7,403 nt of DNA, taken from positions 1 through 7,403 of the forward strand of contig QMNM01000063.1 in the NCBI GenBank assembly GCA_003647765.1, written 5' to 3'. The stretch is from Candidatus Cloacimonadota bacterium (GTDB taxonomy: Bacteria > Cloacimonadota > Cloacimonadia > JGIOTU-2 > B8-G9). The notes under the pieces were generated by a model, which made no database searches, was not told the origin of the DNA, and saw only the letters and a list, made by a program, of their open reading frames with translations. The translations under genes were made by a program, and so were the position numbers. Positions 1 to 4,603 of the stretch are shown in pieces; positions within the stretch are counted from its first letter, which is position 1, and every line of letters starts with the position of its first letter.

Positions 1-7
1 ATTTAGC

Positions 8-30
8 GTAGGTGTTTACACCGTCGCAAC
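8..30 (+). repeat. Hairpin repeat family, copy A
   Basis: GGTGT-TT-ACACC forms a perfect 5-bp stem, with GCG/CGC able to pair outside a 2x2 internal loop. Twenty of 23 positions match the inverted copy at 7214-7236. Related hairpins are at 833-860 and 2779-2809. Confidence 0.65.
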
Positions 31-34
31 TTTT

Positions 35-72
35 ATCAGTGTTCTTCAGTTAGATCAGTGTTTTTCAGTTAT
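35..72 (+). repeat. Tandem 19-bp repeat, two copies
   Basis: Copies at 35-53 and 54-72 share the core ATCAGTGTTyTTCAGTTA and differ at two positions. The core 15-mer recurs as ATCCGTGTTTTTCAG at 1194-1208, and inverted at 1119-1133, so it belongs to a dispersed family. Confidence 0.7.
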
Positions 73-79
73 ACTTTTC

Positions 80-110
80 CAATTCCAATTTTGAGATATT
101 TTTTGTCAAA
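80..110 (-). repeat. 31-bp direct repeat flanking the toxin-antitoxin pair, copy 1
   Basis: Read on the minus strand it begins TTTGACAA and ends AATTG. It matches 27 of 31 positions of the copy at 879-909. Both copies are in the same orientation, both are followed on the minus strand by a TATAA stretch, and then by a hairpin of the family seen at 8-30 and 833-860. Confidence 0.75.
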
Positions 111-141
111 TGTTTTTTGGAATCTATGAAATATGACTTCA

Positions 142-561
142 TTATTTCTCCATAACCTTAGATATAAAATCTATTGGAGATAATGCCTTTATTCTACTGT
201 TAGAAAAATCTGAAAGATTGCGAGTTATGATATAGCTTATACTATACTTCAAAGAGCTACATTCAATTACTGCATCTTCAAAGTCAGATATTTTCGAATC
301 TAAAGCCAGAATAAGTATATCTTTGTTAATTTCAATTACAGAAAATAGATTGAGCAATTTCCGAATGATATTTCCGGATTTCTCCCTATCTCTCAACTTT
401 TTTTCCAAAAAATAAGACAAAGTTGTAATCTCATGAGCACAAACATAAGCTTCAATTATCCCCTGTTGACTCCACTGCAAAATTTGTGCTGCTTCTTTAT
501 GAAACTCTCTCTTGTTAAGGAAATCAAGAATGATATTCAGATCCATTGTAACTTTTTGCAT
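142..561 (-). CDS. PIN-domain toxin, VapC-like (PIN_3 type)
   Basis: This is a 139-residue PIN-domain protein, probably a magnesium-dependent ribonuclease acting as the toxin of a type II toxin-antitoxin pair in the cytoplasm. The acidic residues expected of the PIN active site are visible in order: D7 in the N-terminal strand, E44 in HEITT, D96 in SDFEDAV, and D118 in the final ITRNLSDF motif. That last motif, followed by a 'LSPIDFI' tail, is characteristic of the PIN_3 branch. Length is normal for the family and all four positions are intact, so the toxin should be active. The chosen ATG has a good ribosome site (AGGAG, 6 nt upstream) that lies inside the antitoxin gene. A second ATG five codons later is less well placed. 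The gene overlaps the upstream antitoxin by 38 nt in another frame, which suggests coupled translation. The RNA target cannot be read from the sequence. Confidence 0.85.
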   Translation of the reverse strand: MQKVTMDLNIILDFLNKREFHKEAAQILQWSQQGIIEAYVCAHEITTLSYFLEKKLRDREKSGNIIRKLLNLFSVIEINKDILILALDSKISDFEDAVIECSSLKYSISYIITRNLSDFSNSRIKALSPIDFISKVMEK

Positions 562-787
562 GGAATTCTCCTCTCAATATCTTTTTGTCCGGTAATGGAT
601 CGCATTCAAAAATACCATACAATTCTTTAATATTATCTGAAAGTTCTAAATTCTCTTGCTCTTTCTCCCAAAGATGCTTAAGATATTGAGCCACAATTTG
701 TGAAATTGGTTTGTTATTCTTTTTTGCAAAATGATTAGCAAAATCAACTAATTCCCCATCTAGAATGAGCGTCAATTCTTTATTCAT
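524..787 (-). CDS. Antitoxin-like DUF6364-type protein, likely ribbon-helix-helix
   Basis: This small 87-residue protein lies directly upstream of, and overlaps, the PIN toxin, so it is most likely the cognate antitoxin and DNA-binding autorepressor. The N-terminus 'MNKELTLILDGELVDFANHFAKK' pattern is a beta strand, a helix, then 'KPISQIVAQYLKHL' as a second helix. This fits the ribbon-helix-helix fold of DUF6364-type antitoxins. The remaining ~45 residues are charged and probably wrap the toxin, as is usual in this class. I start it at the ATG preceded by GGAGG with 8-nt spacing. A longer reading from a TTG at 802 would use that ribosome site as its own codons and is therefore rejected. Family assignment is by pattern recall, and the antitoxin role rests mainly on the gene order and overlap. 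The DNA operator may be the palindrome upstream at 833-860 (inference). Confidence 0.75.
   Translation of the reverse strand: MNKELTLILDGELVDFANHFAKKNNKPISQIVAQYLKHLWEKEQENLELSDNIKELYGIFECDPLPDKKILRGEFHAKSYNGSEYHS
568..572 (-). promoter_or_regulatory. Ribosome binding site of the PIN toxin, inside the antitoxin gene
   Basis: AGGAG on the minus strand lies 6 nt upstream of the toxin ATG at 561. Because it is embedded in the antitoxin reading frame, ribosomes translating the antitoxin would pass through it. This fits coupled production of the two proteins. Confidence 0.7.
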
Positions 788-795
788 CGTACTTT

Positions 796-800
796 CCTCC
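796..800 (-). promoter_or_regulatory. Ribosome binding site fixing the antitoxin start
   Basis: GGAGG on the minus strand lies 8 nt upstream of the ATG at 787. It decides the start in favour of that ATG over the in-frame TTG at 802, which overlaps the site. Confidence 0.75.
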
Positions 801-832
801 AAAAATTAATTCGACACAGAAAAACGCAGTTA

Positions 833-860
833 TGCGAGTGGATAAATCCACACGTTAAGC
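833..860 (+). repeat. Hairpin repeat family, copy B (upstream of antitoxin)
   Basis: The core GTGGA-TAAA-TCCAC is a perfect 5-bp stem, flanked by TGCGA and ACGTTAAGC. The 26-nt GCGAG...TTAAG part matches 21 positions of the minus-strand copy at 2781-2806. It lies about 46 nt upstream of the antitoxin ATG, so it could also act as an operator, but only the palindrome is seen directly. Confidence 0.65.
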
Positions 861-878
861 AATATTTTTCATTTTATA

Positions 879-909
879 CAATTTCAATATTTAGATATTT
901 CTTGTCAAA
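879..909 (-). repeat. 31-bp direct repeat flanking the toxin-antitoxin pair, copy 2
   Basis: This is the partner of the repeat at 80-110 (27/31 identical, same orientation, 799 bp apart). It contains a TTGACA hexamer reading toward the antitoxin. The next good -10-like TATAAA is 24 nt away, too far for a standard sigma-70 promoter, so I call it a repeat and not a promoter. Confidence 0.75.
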
Positions 910-1118
910 CAAAAATTTGTTTTCATTTTGAATAATTCCTTATTACTTATTGAGTTAATAATAGAACAGATTCACTGTAACTTGACAAAGTAAAATTAAG
1001 GATACCTTCTAAATAATTCTGCACTAAATTTAATGGCACTTGACTTTACATAATTAAAATCTTGACTACAAATTATCCATATTTTTTATTTAACACTTAA
1101 TCTGATAATCTGAGCATA

Positions 1119-1208
1119 CAGAAAAACACTGATTAAAGACACTGAAAGACACAGATTCGTGAATTCGTGGTTTAATATTATTAGAAAAATTTTATCCGTG
1201 TTTTTCAG
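1119..1208. repeat. 90-bp element with 15-bp imperfect inverted ends (MITE-like)
   Basis: The left end CAGAAAAACACTGAT and right end ATCCGTGTTTTTCAG are inverted copies of each other with 13 of 15 positions paired. The interior carries the GTGAATTCGTGG repeat also found at 2736-2768. No clear target-site duplication is visible at the flanks, and no transposase is present, so mobility is inference. Confidence 0.5.
1155..1186 (+). repeat. Dispersed 'GAATTCGTGG' repeat, copy 1
   Basis: A 32-nt stretch containing GTGAATTCGTGG and TATTAGAA matches 2736-2768 with two substitutions and one single-base indel. Similar sequence is a familiar intergenic repeat in many environmental genomes (recalled, not searched). 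Confidence 0.7.
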
Positions 1209-1224
1209 CTTGCCATCCGCAGTT

Positions 1225-1314
1225 TTGACGAATGTAGAAATTTTAACGAAGTATGGCGTCGCATTAGCAGAAGATTTTCTGTGGCAAATCTACGGAGATA
1301 AGGACAAATTATGA
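1225..1314 (+). pseudogene. Possible 3' remnant or very small gene upstream of the membrane protein
   Basis: This frame is open from 1114 to the TGA at 1312-1314. Its last part, residues like 'EILTKYGVALAEDFLW' followed by 'QIYGDKDKL', reads as real protein and not random AT-rich translation. The upstream half of the open frame is only the 90-bp repeat element. No ATG and no ribosome site are present in frame. TTG at 1225 is the only plausible start, so a broken gene whose 5' part was replaced by the repeat is the better explanation. The stop overlaps the ATG of the next gene (ATGA), an arrangement typical of neighbouring genes in one operon. I do not recognise the family. Confidence 0.35.
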
Positions 1315-1730
1315 CTAATGAAAAAGAAAATAAAAGAGATTTTTTGTGGAAAAATGGCTATTTTTACTTAGTAGTAGGTATAATCTTGGCATTAATTCAA
1401 TTGAAAAATTCAAGCATAATTAAGCAAAGAAATGCTGATTATGTCTGGATTTTTGCCATATATTTTTTAGGTATAGCAATTATTGAATTCATCTACAGAT
1501 TTGATTTAATGAAAGTAACAAAGATTGCTGATATATATTTTATCCCATCTATACTAATAGCTCTATTAGGGATTATTTTCTGCAAAGTATGGATAACAAA
1601 AATAGTTTTAGTAATCGTTGCTTTAGCTTTCACTATACCTATTATATTTAAACGAAAAACTCTATTAAGTGACCTAAAGTTAGAACAATTTGAACTAAAT
1701 AACAAGGAAAAATCAAACAAACGAGCATAA
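1311..1730 (+). CDS. Small four-helix membrane protein of unknown function
   Basis: I do not recognise this 139-residue protein. After a charged N-terminus (MTNEKENKRD) it shows four hydrophobic segments at about residues 17-31, 44-63, 74-92 and 96-113. A lysine-, glutamate- and asparagine-rich C-terminal tail follows. The first two helices are joined by a short polar loop (KNSSIIKQRNADY), and 'IYRFDLMK' follows the second. With both charged ends presumably in the cytoplasm, it should be an integral inner-membrane protein. No catalytic motif is visible. The ATG is supported by AAGGA with 6-nt spacing and overlaps the stop of the preceding open frame. The metallo-hydrolase gene begins 42 nt after its stop on the same strand, so the two may be co-transcribed, but a functional link is not evident. 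Confidence 0.75.
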   Translation: MTNEKENKRDFLWKNGYFYLVVGIILALIQLKNSSIIKQRNADYVWIFAIYFLGIAIIEFIYRFDLMKVTKIADIYFIPSILIALLGIIFCKVWITKIVLVIVALAFTIPIIFKRKTLLSDLKLEQFELNNKEKSNKRA

Positions 1731-1772
1731 TTCTTGCCAGGGAAAATTACTAATAAAAGTGTAATTTGACCA

Positions 1773-2609
1773 ATGATAAAAGTAATATTAACTGCAATAC
1801 TTTGCTTTATCATTACAAACAATGGAGTAGAAGATACTTCTGCTGCAAAAGCTAACAAAAGAGGTAATCTTATGAAAAATATTGAAATAATCGTTACCTT
1901 TGACAATTATCCTTATAAAAAGGGCTTGACCACGGAGTGGGGATTTTCCTGCCTTGTGAAAGCTTCTGATTCAACAGATTCAACTATTGATATACTTTTT
2001 GACACTGGAGCAAATGGGCAGATTTTGTTGGATAATATGCAAAAATTAAATATCAATGCGCAGGATATAGATAAGGTTTTCCTTTCACACAGACATTGGG
2101 ATCATATAGGTGGACTATCAAGATTTCTTGATGTAAATCATAATGTAGAGGTCTATTGCTTGAAATCATTTCCAAAAGAGATAAAAAGGACTATAACAAA
2201 ATCCGGTGCTAAATTAGTAGAAATAGAGAAATCACAGGAGATATATACTGACTTTTTTACTACTGGCAGTATGGGAACTTCTATTACAGAACAATCATTG
2301 GCAATAAAAACAGATAAAGGATTTATTCTTATTACAGGTTGTGCTCATCCTGGAATATTGAATATCGTTAAAAAAGCAGCTGAAATTACGAAAATAGAGC
2401 CATTACTTGTTATGGGCGGATTTCATCTATTGGGCTGTGATAACAGAGAATTATTATTGATTGCAGATAAATTGCAAGAGATGAAAGTTCAATATGTTGC
2501 ACCATCTCACTGTTCTGGAACAGAATGTCGTGCATTGTTTAGACAAAGATGGGCTGATAAATATATTGAGTTAGGACTGGGACAAAAGATAACATTTCCA
2601 TTAAAATAA
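1773..2609 (+). CDS. Metallo-beta-lactamase-fold hydrolase, COG1237 type
   Basis: This metal-dependent hydrolase is of the COG1237 branch, related to the archaeal 7,8-dihydropterin-6-methyl-4-(beta-D-ribofuranosyl)aminobenzene-5'-phosphate synthase (MJ0301). Key features, numbered from the first ATG, are D77 in ILFDTGANG, the metal motif SHRHWDH (H106, H108, D110, H111), H192 in TGCAHPG, H218 in MGGFHL and H246 in PSHCSG. All ligands are present, so it should bind two metals. The substrate is unknown, and the dihydropterin name often attached to this family is not proven for bacterial members. The start is ambiguous. The first 33 residues (MIKVILTAILCFIITN...TSAAKA) look like a Sec signal peptide, but their ATG has no ribosome site. 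The in-frame ATG at 1872 has AGAGG at 7 nt and gives a cytoplasmic 245-residue enzyme starting MKNIEIIVTFDN. It is convergent with the BatB-type gene. Confidence 0.85.
   Translation: MIKVILTAILCFIITNNGVEDTSAAKANKRGNLMKNIEIIVTFDNYPYKKGLTTEWGFSCLVKASDSTDSTIDILFDTGANGQILLDNMQKLNINAQDIDKVFLSHRHWDHIGGLSRFLDVNHNVEVYCLKSFPKEIKRTITKSGAKLVEIEKSQEIYTDFFTTGSMGTSITEQSLAIKTDKGFILITGCAHPGILNIVKKAAEITKIEPLLVMGGFHLLGCDNRELLLIADKLQEMKVQYVAPSHCSGTECRALFRQRWADKYIELGLGQKITFPLK
1860..1864 (+). promoter_or_regulatory. Internal ribosome site for the shorter metallo-hydrolase start
   Basis: AGAGG lies 7 nt before the ATG at 1872. It supports translation from residue 34 of the long reading frame, which would yield a protein without the signal-like N-terminus. 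Confidence 0.5.
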
Positions 2610-2636
2610 GCGCGACTGTGTCAACTCAAATAAAGA

Positions 2637-2757
2637 ACGCTAAAGCGTCCTATTAGCCACAAAATTACACGAAAACACACAAAACCTTGTTAGCCACAAA
2701 TAAATAGCGTCCTTTGGTAAAAAATAAATATTTTAATTTGTGAATTCGTGGCTTTAA
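2637..2757. repeat. Cluster of small repeats between convergent genes
   Basis: The spacer holds a 5-bp hairpin ACGCT-AA-AGCGT (2637-2648). It also has TTAGCCACAAA twice (2653-2663 and 2690-2700) and GCGTCCT twice (2645-2651 and 2707-2713). The left GCCAC and the GTGGC at 2748-2752 are in inverted orientation, and AGAACGCT flanks the whole block directly (2634-2641 and 2765-2772). None of the hairpins is followed by a proper T-run, so I do not call a terminator. Confidence 0.55.
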
Positions 2758-2768
2758 TAATATTAGAA
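2736..2768 (+). repeat. Dispersed 'GAATTCGTGG' repeat, copy 2
   Basis: This is the partner of 1155-1186, with the same orientation and 30 matching positions over 33. It lies in the spacer downstream of the metallo-hydrolase gene. Confidence 0.7.
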
Positions 2769-2778
2769 CGCTTTTTTT

Positions 2779-2809
2779 GACTTAACATGTGGGTTCACCT
2801 ACTCGCTAA
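2779..2809 (-). repeat. Hairpin repeat family, copy C, overlapping a stop codon
   Basis: On the minus strand GTAGGT-GA-ACCCAC forms a stem with five of six pairs, flanked by GCGA and ATGTTAAG. It matches copy B at 21 of 26 positions. Its first bases include the TAG stop of the BatB-type gene, so the repeat begins exactly where the gene ends. Confidence 0.6.
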
Positions 2810-3804
2810 CCTTTCTTTTCCCAGATTAGAAATTCCATTACAAGCAGAAATAAAGCCAGTAATGTAAAAACATGATATTGTTCCTTATATCGTGTAAATT
2901 TTTTGCTTTCTAATTTTTTCTTTTCTATCATATTGATGTGTTTCAGAATTTCTTTTAATTCACTTTGTGAAGGCGTCATTTGATAATAGGCACCATGTGT
3001 AAGACGAGCAATATCTTTCAAAGTTGTTTCATCTAATTTGGAAAGCACAAGATTATGTGATTTGTCCTCAACATAACCGATAATACTTCCATCTTCTGCA
3101 ATTTCAGGAATTGGTGAACCTTCTGATGTGCCAACTCCGATACAATAAATAATAGCTCCATCCTTTGCTGACTCACTCGCAATCTTTTTTATATTTCCTT
3201 GTAAATTCTCACCATCAGTTATTAAGACAATAACCCGATACTTTTGCTGTTCATCTGTAAATAAAGATAATGATTTCTCAATTGCTTTAGCAATGTTAGT
3301 ACCTGGAGTCGGTATCAAACCCACATCTATAAGTTTAATAAACATCTTCGCAGCTGAATAGTCAGAAGTAAGTGGACATTGAACAAATCCAGTACCAGCG
3401 AAAGTAACTATACCAATTCTATCACCAGATAATCCATCAATGAATGCAGAAAGTGCATCTTTGGCTCGTGTTATGCGATTCGGCTTAATATCAGTTGCTA
3501 ACATACTCTTGGATACATCAATGGCAACAACAATATCTATACCTCGTCGTTCTACAATTTGCAGTTTTTTGCCCCATTGAGGACGAGCAGATGCTAATAT
3601 TAAAATGCTAATTGCTAGTATTAACAGAAACCCTTTAATGTATTTCCTTATAACAGACATATTCGGCAGCAAATATTTCCATAGATTAGCATTAGCAAAT
3701 TTTGCTAATAATCGTCTCTTTTTGTGAATGCTTATCCATATTGAGAATACTAAAATTGGAACAATAATTAGCAATATCAAAATATTACTATTAGCGAATA
3801 TCAT
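2806..3804 (-). CDS. BatB-type VWA-domain inner-membrane protein
   Basis: This 332-residue von Willebrand factor A protein is of the Bat family, first named in Bacteroides for an aerotolerance link and usually found in moxR-bat clusters. It has two N-terminal membrane helices (about residues 7-25 and 56-73) followed by the family's 'ASARPQWG' segment. A complete VWA domain covers about residues 88-290, and a C-terminal helix covers about 311-328. The metal-binding MIDAS site is intact: D96, S98 and S100 in DVSKS, T169 in PTPGT, and D197 in LITDGEN. The 'SKSMLATDIKPNR' and 'PTPGTN' wording fits BatB better than BatA. The ATG has GGAG at 7 nt. It stands alone, with no moxR, DUF58, batA or TPR-protein gene on either side, and upstream lies an 800-bp spacer. 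The VWA domain should face the periplasm and mediate protein binding; the partner is unknown. Confidence 0.88.
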   Translation of the reverse strand: MIFANSNILILLIIVPILVFSIWISIHKKRRLLAKFANANLWKYLLPNMSVIRKYIKGFLLILAISILILASARPQWGKKLQIVERRGIDIVVAIDVSKSMLATDIKPNRITRAKDALSAFIDGLSGDRIGIVTFAGTGFVQCPLTSDYSAAKMFIKLIDVGLIPTPGTNIAKAIEKSLSLFTDEQQKYRVIVLITDGENLQGNIKKIASESAKDGAIIYCIGVGTSEGSPIPEIAEDGSIIGYVEDKSHNLVLSKLDETTLKDIARLTHGAYYQMTPSQSELKEILKHINMIEKKKLESKKFTRYKEQYHVFTLLALFLLVMEFLIWEKKG

Positions 3805-3882
3805 AGTCCGTCTCCATTTGTATGTACGAGTATTGTTAAATTTATACTATAAAATTAGGTCTAACTGAATGGCTAAACTAAC

Positions 3883-3927
3883 TGGCTTCTGTCAGTAGAA
3901 AATAATTATTTTAAGAGTAAGAAGCCA
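3883..3927. repeat. Inverted repeat around a perfect AT palindrome
   Basis: TGGCTTCT (3883-3890) pairs perfectly with AGAAGCCA (3920-3927). Midway between them AAAATAATTATTTT (3899-3912) is a perfect 14-bp palindrome. It lies about 80-120 bp upstream of the BatB-type start and could be an operator or a structural element. Confidence 0.5.
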
Positions 3928-4000
3928 ACTTAAATGTTAAGAAATGGATTATATTGGTTCTTTGTCAAATTTATTAAATATTAGCTGAATCCACTATAAA

Positions 4001-4016
4001 AACCATTAAAATGGTT
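4001..4016. repeat. AACCrTT hairpin, copy 1
   Basis: AACCATT-AA-AATGGTT forms a perfect 7-bp stem with a 2-nt loop. The same design with one compensatory base pair change is at 4345-4360. Confidence 0.6.
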
Positions 4017-4075
4017 AAAATTGGCTTATCGTTATTACCTACAACTGAAGTAATTATTGCTATAATTATTTCATG

Positions 4076-4249
4076 CCTACGGGATTTTTTTTCACAGAAA
4101 CTCGACTCGGGTTCTTTGAACTCGAGTCGGGTTTCACGGTCTATTGGATTATAACAGATTTTTCTTTCCCACGGGATTGCATAGGCAAAATTAATCAGAA
4201 TATTCTGGAAAATATCTTATCCCTACGGGATTTTAAACGGGATTTTAAA
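4076..4249 (+). repeat. CCTACGGGATT repeats, four copies
   Basis: CCTACGGGATTTT occurs at 4076-4088 and 4222-4234, and a variant CCCACGGGATTGC occurs at 4168-4180. ACGGGATTTTAA is tandemly duplicated exactly at 4225-4236 and 4237-4248. Confidence 0.65.
4097..4135 (+). repeat. 18-bp-stem hairpin with 3-nt loop
   Basis: Bases 4097-4114 pair with 4118-4135 without a gap around the loop TTT (4115-4117). Sixteen pairs are Watson-Crick and two are G-U pairs in plus-strand RNA. On the other strand those two become A-C mismatches, so a plus-strand transcript folds better. The stem is GC-rich in an AT-rich spacer. It is not followed by a T-run, so it is not a standard terminator. The halves also form a 20-bp direct repeat because ACTCGACTCGGGTT resembles ACTCGAGTCGGGTT. 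Confidence 0.65.
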
Positions 4250-4266
4250 AACAAATTTTCAATTAA

Positions 4267-4346
4267 AACTCCGGTAGGAGTAATATATTCGTAAAAAAAC
4301 AGTGACAAGAGAAATATAGAACTCCATAGGAGTGATATATTCATAA
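4267..4346 (+). repeat. ACTCC-GGAGT hairpin repeat, two copies
   Basis: Copies at 4267-4294 and 4320-4346 each contain ACTCC and GGAGT around a 4-nt (GGTA) or 3-nt (ATA) loop. Both are followed by a shared TrATATATTCrTAA tail. Similar units are recalled as a common intergenic repeat in environmental genomes. Confidence 0.7.
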
Positions 4347-4360
4347 CCGTTTCAACGGTT
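4345..4360. repeat. AACCrTT hairpin, copy 2
   Basis: AACCGTT-TC-AACGGTT forms a perfect 7-bp stem. Compared with 4001-4016 the fifth pair changed from A-T to G-C with pairing kept. It starts immediately after the second ACTCC-GGAGT copy. Confidence 0.65.
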
Positions 4361-4455
4361 TTACAATATTAGGACTTACGCAGTGTAGTAATTTTATTAT
4401 TATAAGCAATATCTTATGGAGAAATATTTGACATATCTTATATACTTATTGCTAT

Positions 4456-4495
4456 TTTCTCTTTGTGTCCATAAATTTCTCTCTGTGCCCTTTAT
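4456..4495 (+). repeat. 20-bp tandem repeat of the 'CTCTnTGTGnCC' type
   Basis: TTTCTCTTTGTGTCC (from 4456) and TTTCTCTCTGTGCCC (from 4476) repeat with an exact 20-bp period. It resembles in style the TTTGTGTCTCTGTGG repeats at the right end of the window. Confidence 0.5.
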
Positions 4496-4603
4496 GTCTC
4501 CATAGCAATATAGTATCAAATAATTTTTTGAAATATAAATTTACTTTTGAGAACGATAACCGATTACCATTAAATATGATTTTATATGTAAGCTCGTACT
4601 AAA

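Larger units (their letters stand above)
788..1310. other. Repeat-rich spacer without a complete gene
   Basis: From left to right it holds the antitoxin ribosome site, a CAGAAAAACGCAG motif (817-829), hairpin copy B, the 31-bp repeat, and about 200 bp of featureless AT-rich sequence (910-1115). It then has a 90-bp inverted-repeat element (1119-1208) and a coding-looking tail running into the next gene (1225-1314). No RNA gene or convincing promoter is visible. Confidence 0.6.
3805..4603. other. 800-bp spacer without a credible gene, dense in palindromic repeats
   Basis: The left part carries the ribosome site of the BatB-type gene and an inverted repeat around an AT palindrome (3883-3927). 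The middle (4001-4360) is a mosaic of AACCrTT hairpins, an 18-bp-stem hairpin, CCTACGGGATT copies and two ACTCC-GGAGT hairpins. The right part has a 20-bp tandem repeat (4456-4495) and then about 100 bp of plain AT-rich sequence before the dehydrogenase gene. No tRNA, rRNA or convincing promoter is visible. The only long open frame here (4073-4294) is built from the repeats. Confidence 0.65.

Noticed and set aside
433-630. Plus-strand open frame opposite the toxin and antitoxin genes
   Set aside because: It is antisense to two well-supported genes and lacks recognisable protein features.
879-915. Sigma-70 promoter TTGACA...TATAAA upstream of the antitoxin
   Set aside because: The two hexamers are 24 nt apart (30 in the sister copy), well outside the usual 16-18 nt. 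It is kept as a repeat only.
1493-1906. Minus-strand open frame antisense to the membrane protein and hydrolase start
   Set aside because: It is a hydrophobic shadow of the membrane protein's reverse strand. The plus-strand genes have ribosome sites and known motifs.
4073-4294. 73-codon open frame on the plus strand beginning MPTGFFF
   Set aside because: It runs through the CCTACGGGATT copies, the 18-bp-stem hairpin and one ACTCC-GGAGT repeat, and its end (TPVGVIYS) is just the translated repeat. It has no ribosome site and no protein-like composition.
4267-4346. CRISPR array
   Set aside because: There are only two short repeats that differ internally, with one ~25-bp gap, no further units and no cas gene.
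4547-4580. Promoter TTGAGA...TATGAT before the dehydrogenase gene
   Set aside because: The spacing is about 22 nt and the surrounding sequence is so AT-rich that such matches are expected by chance.
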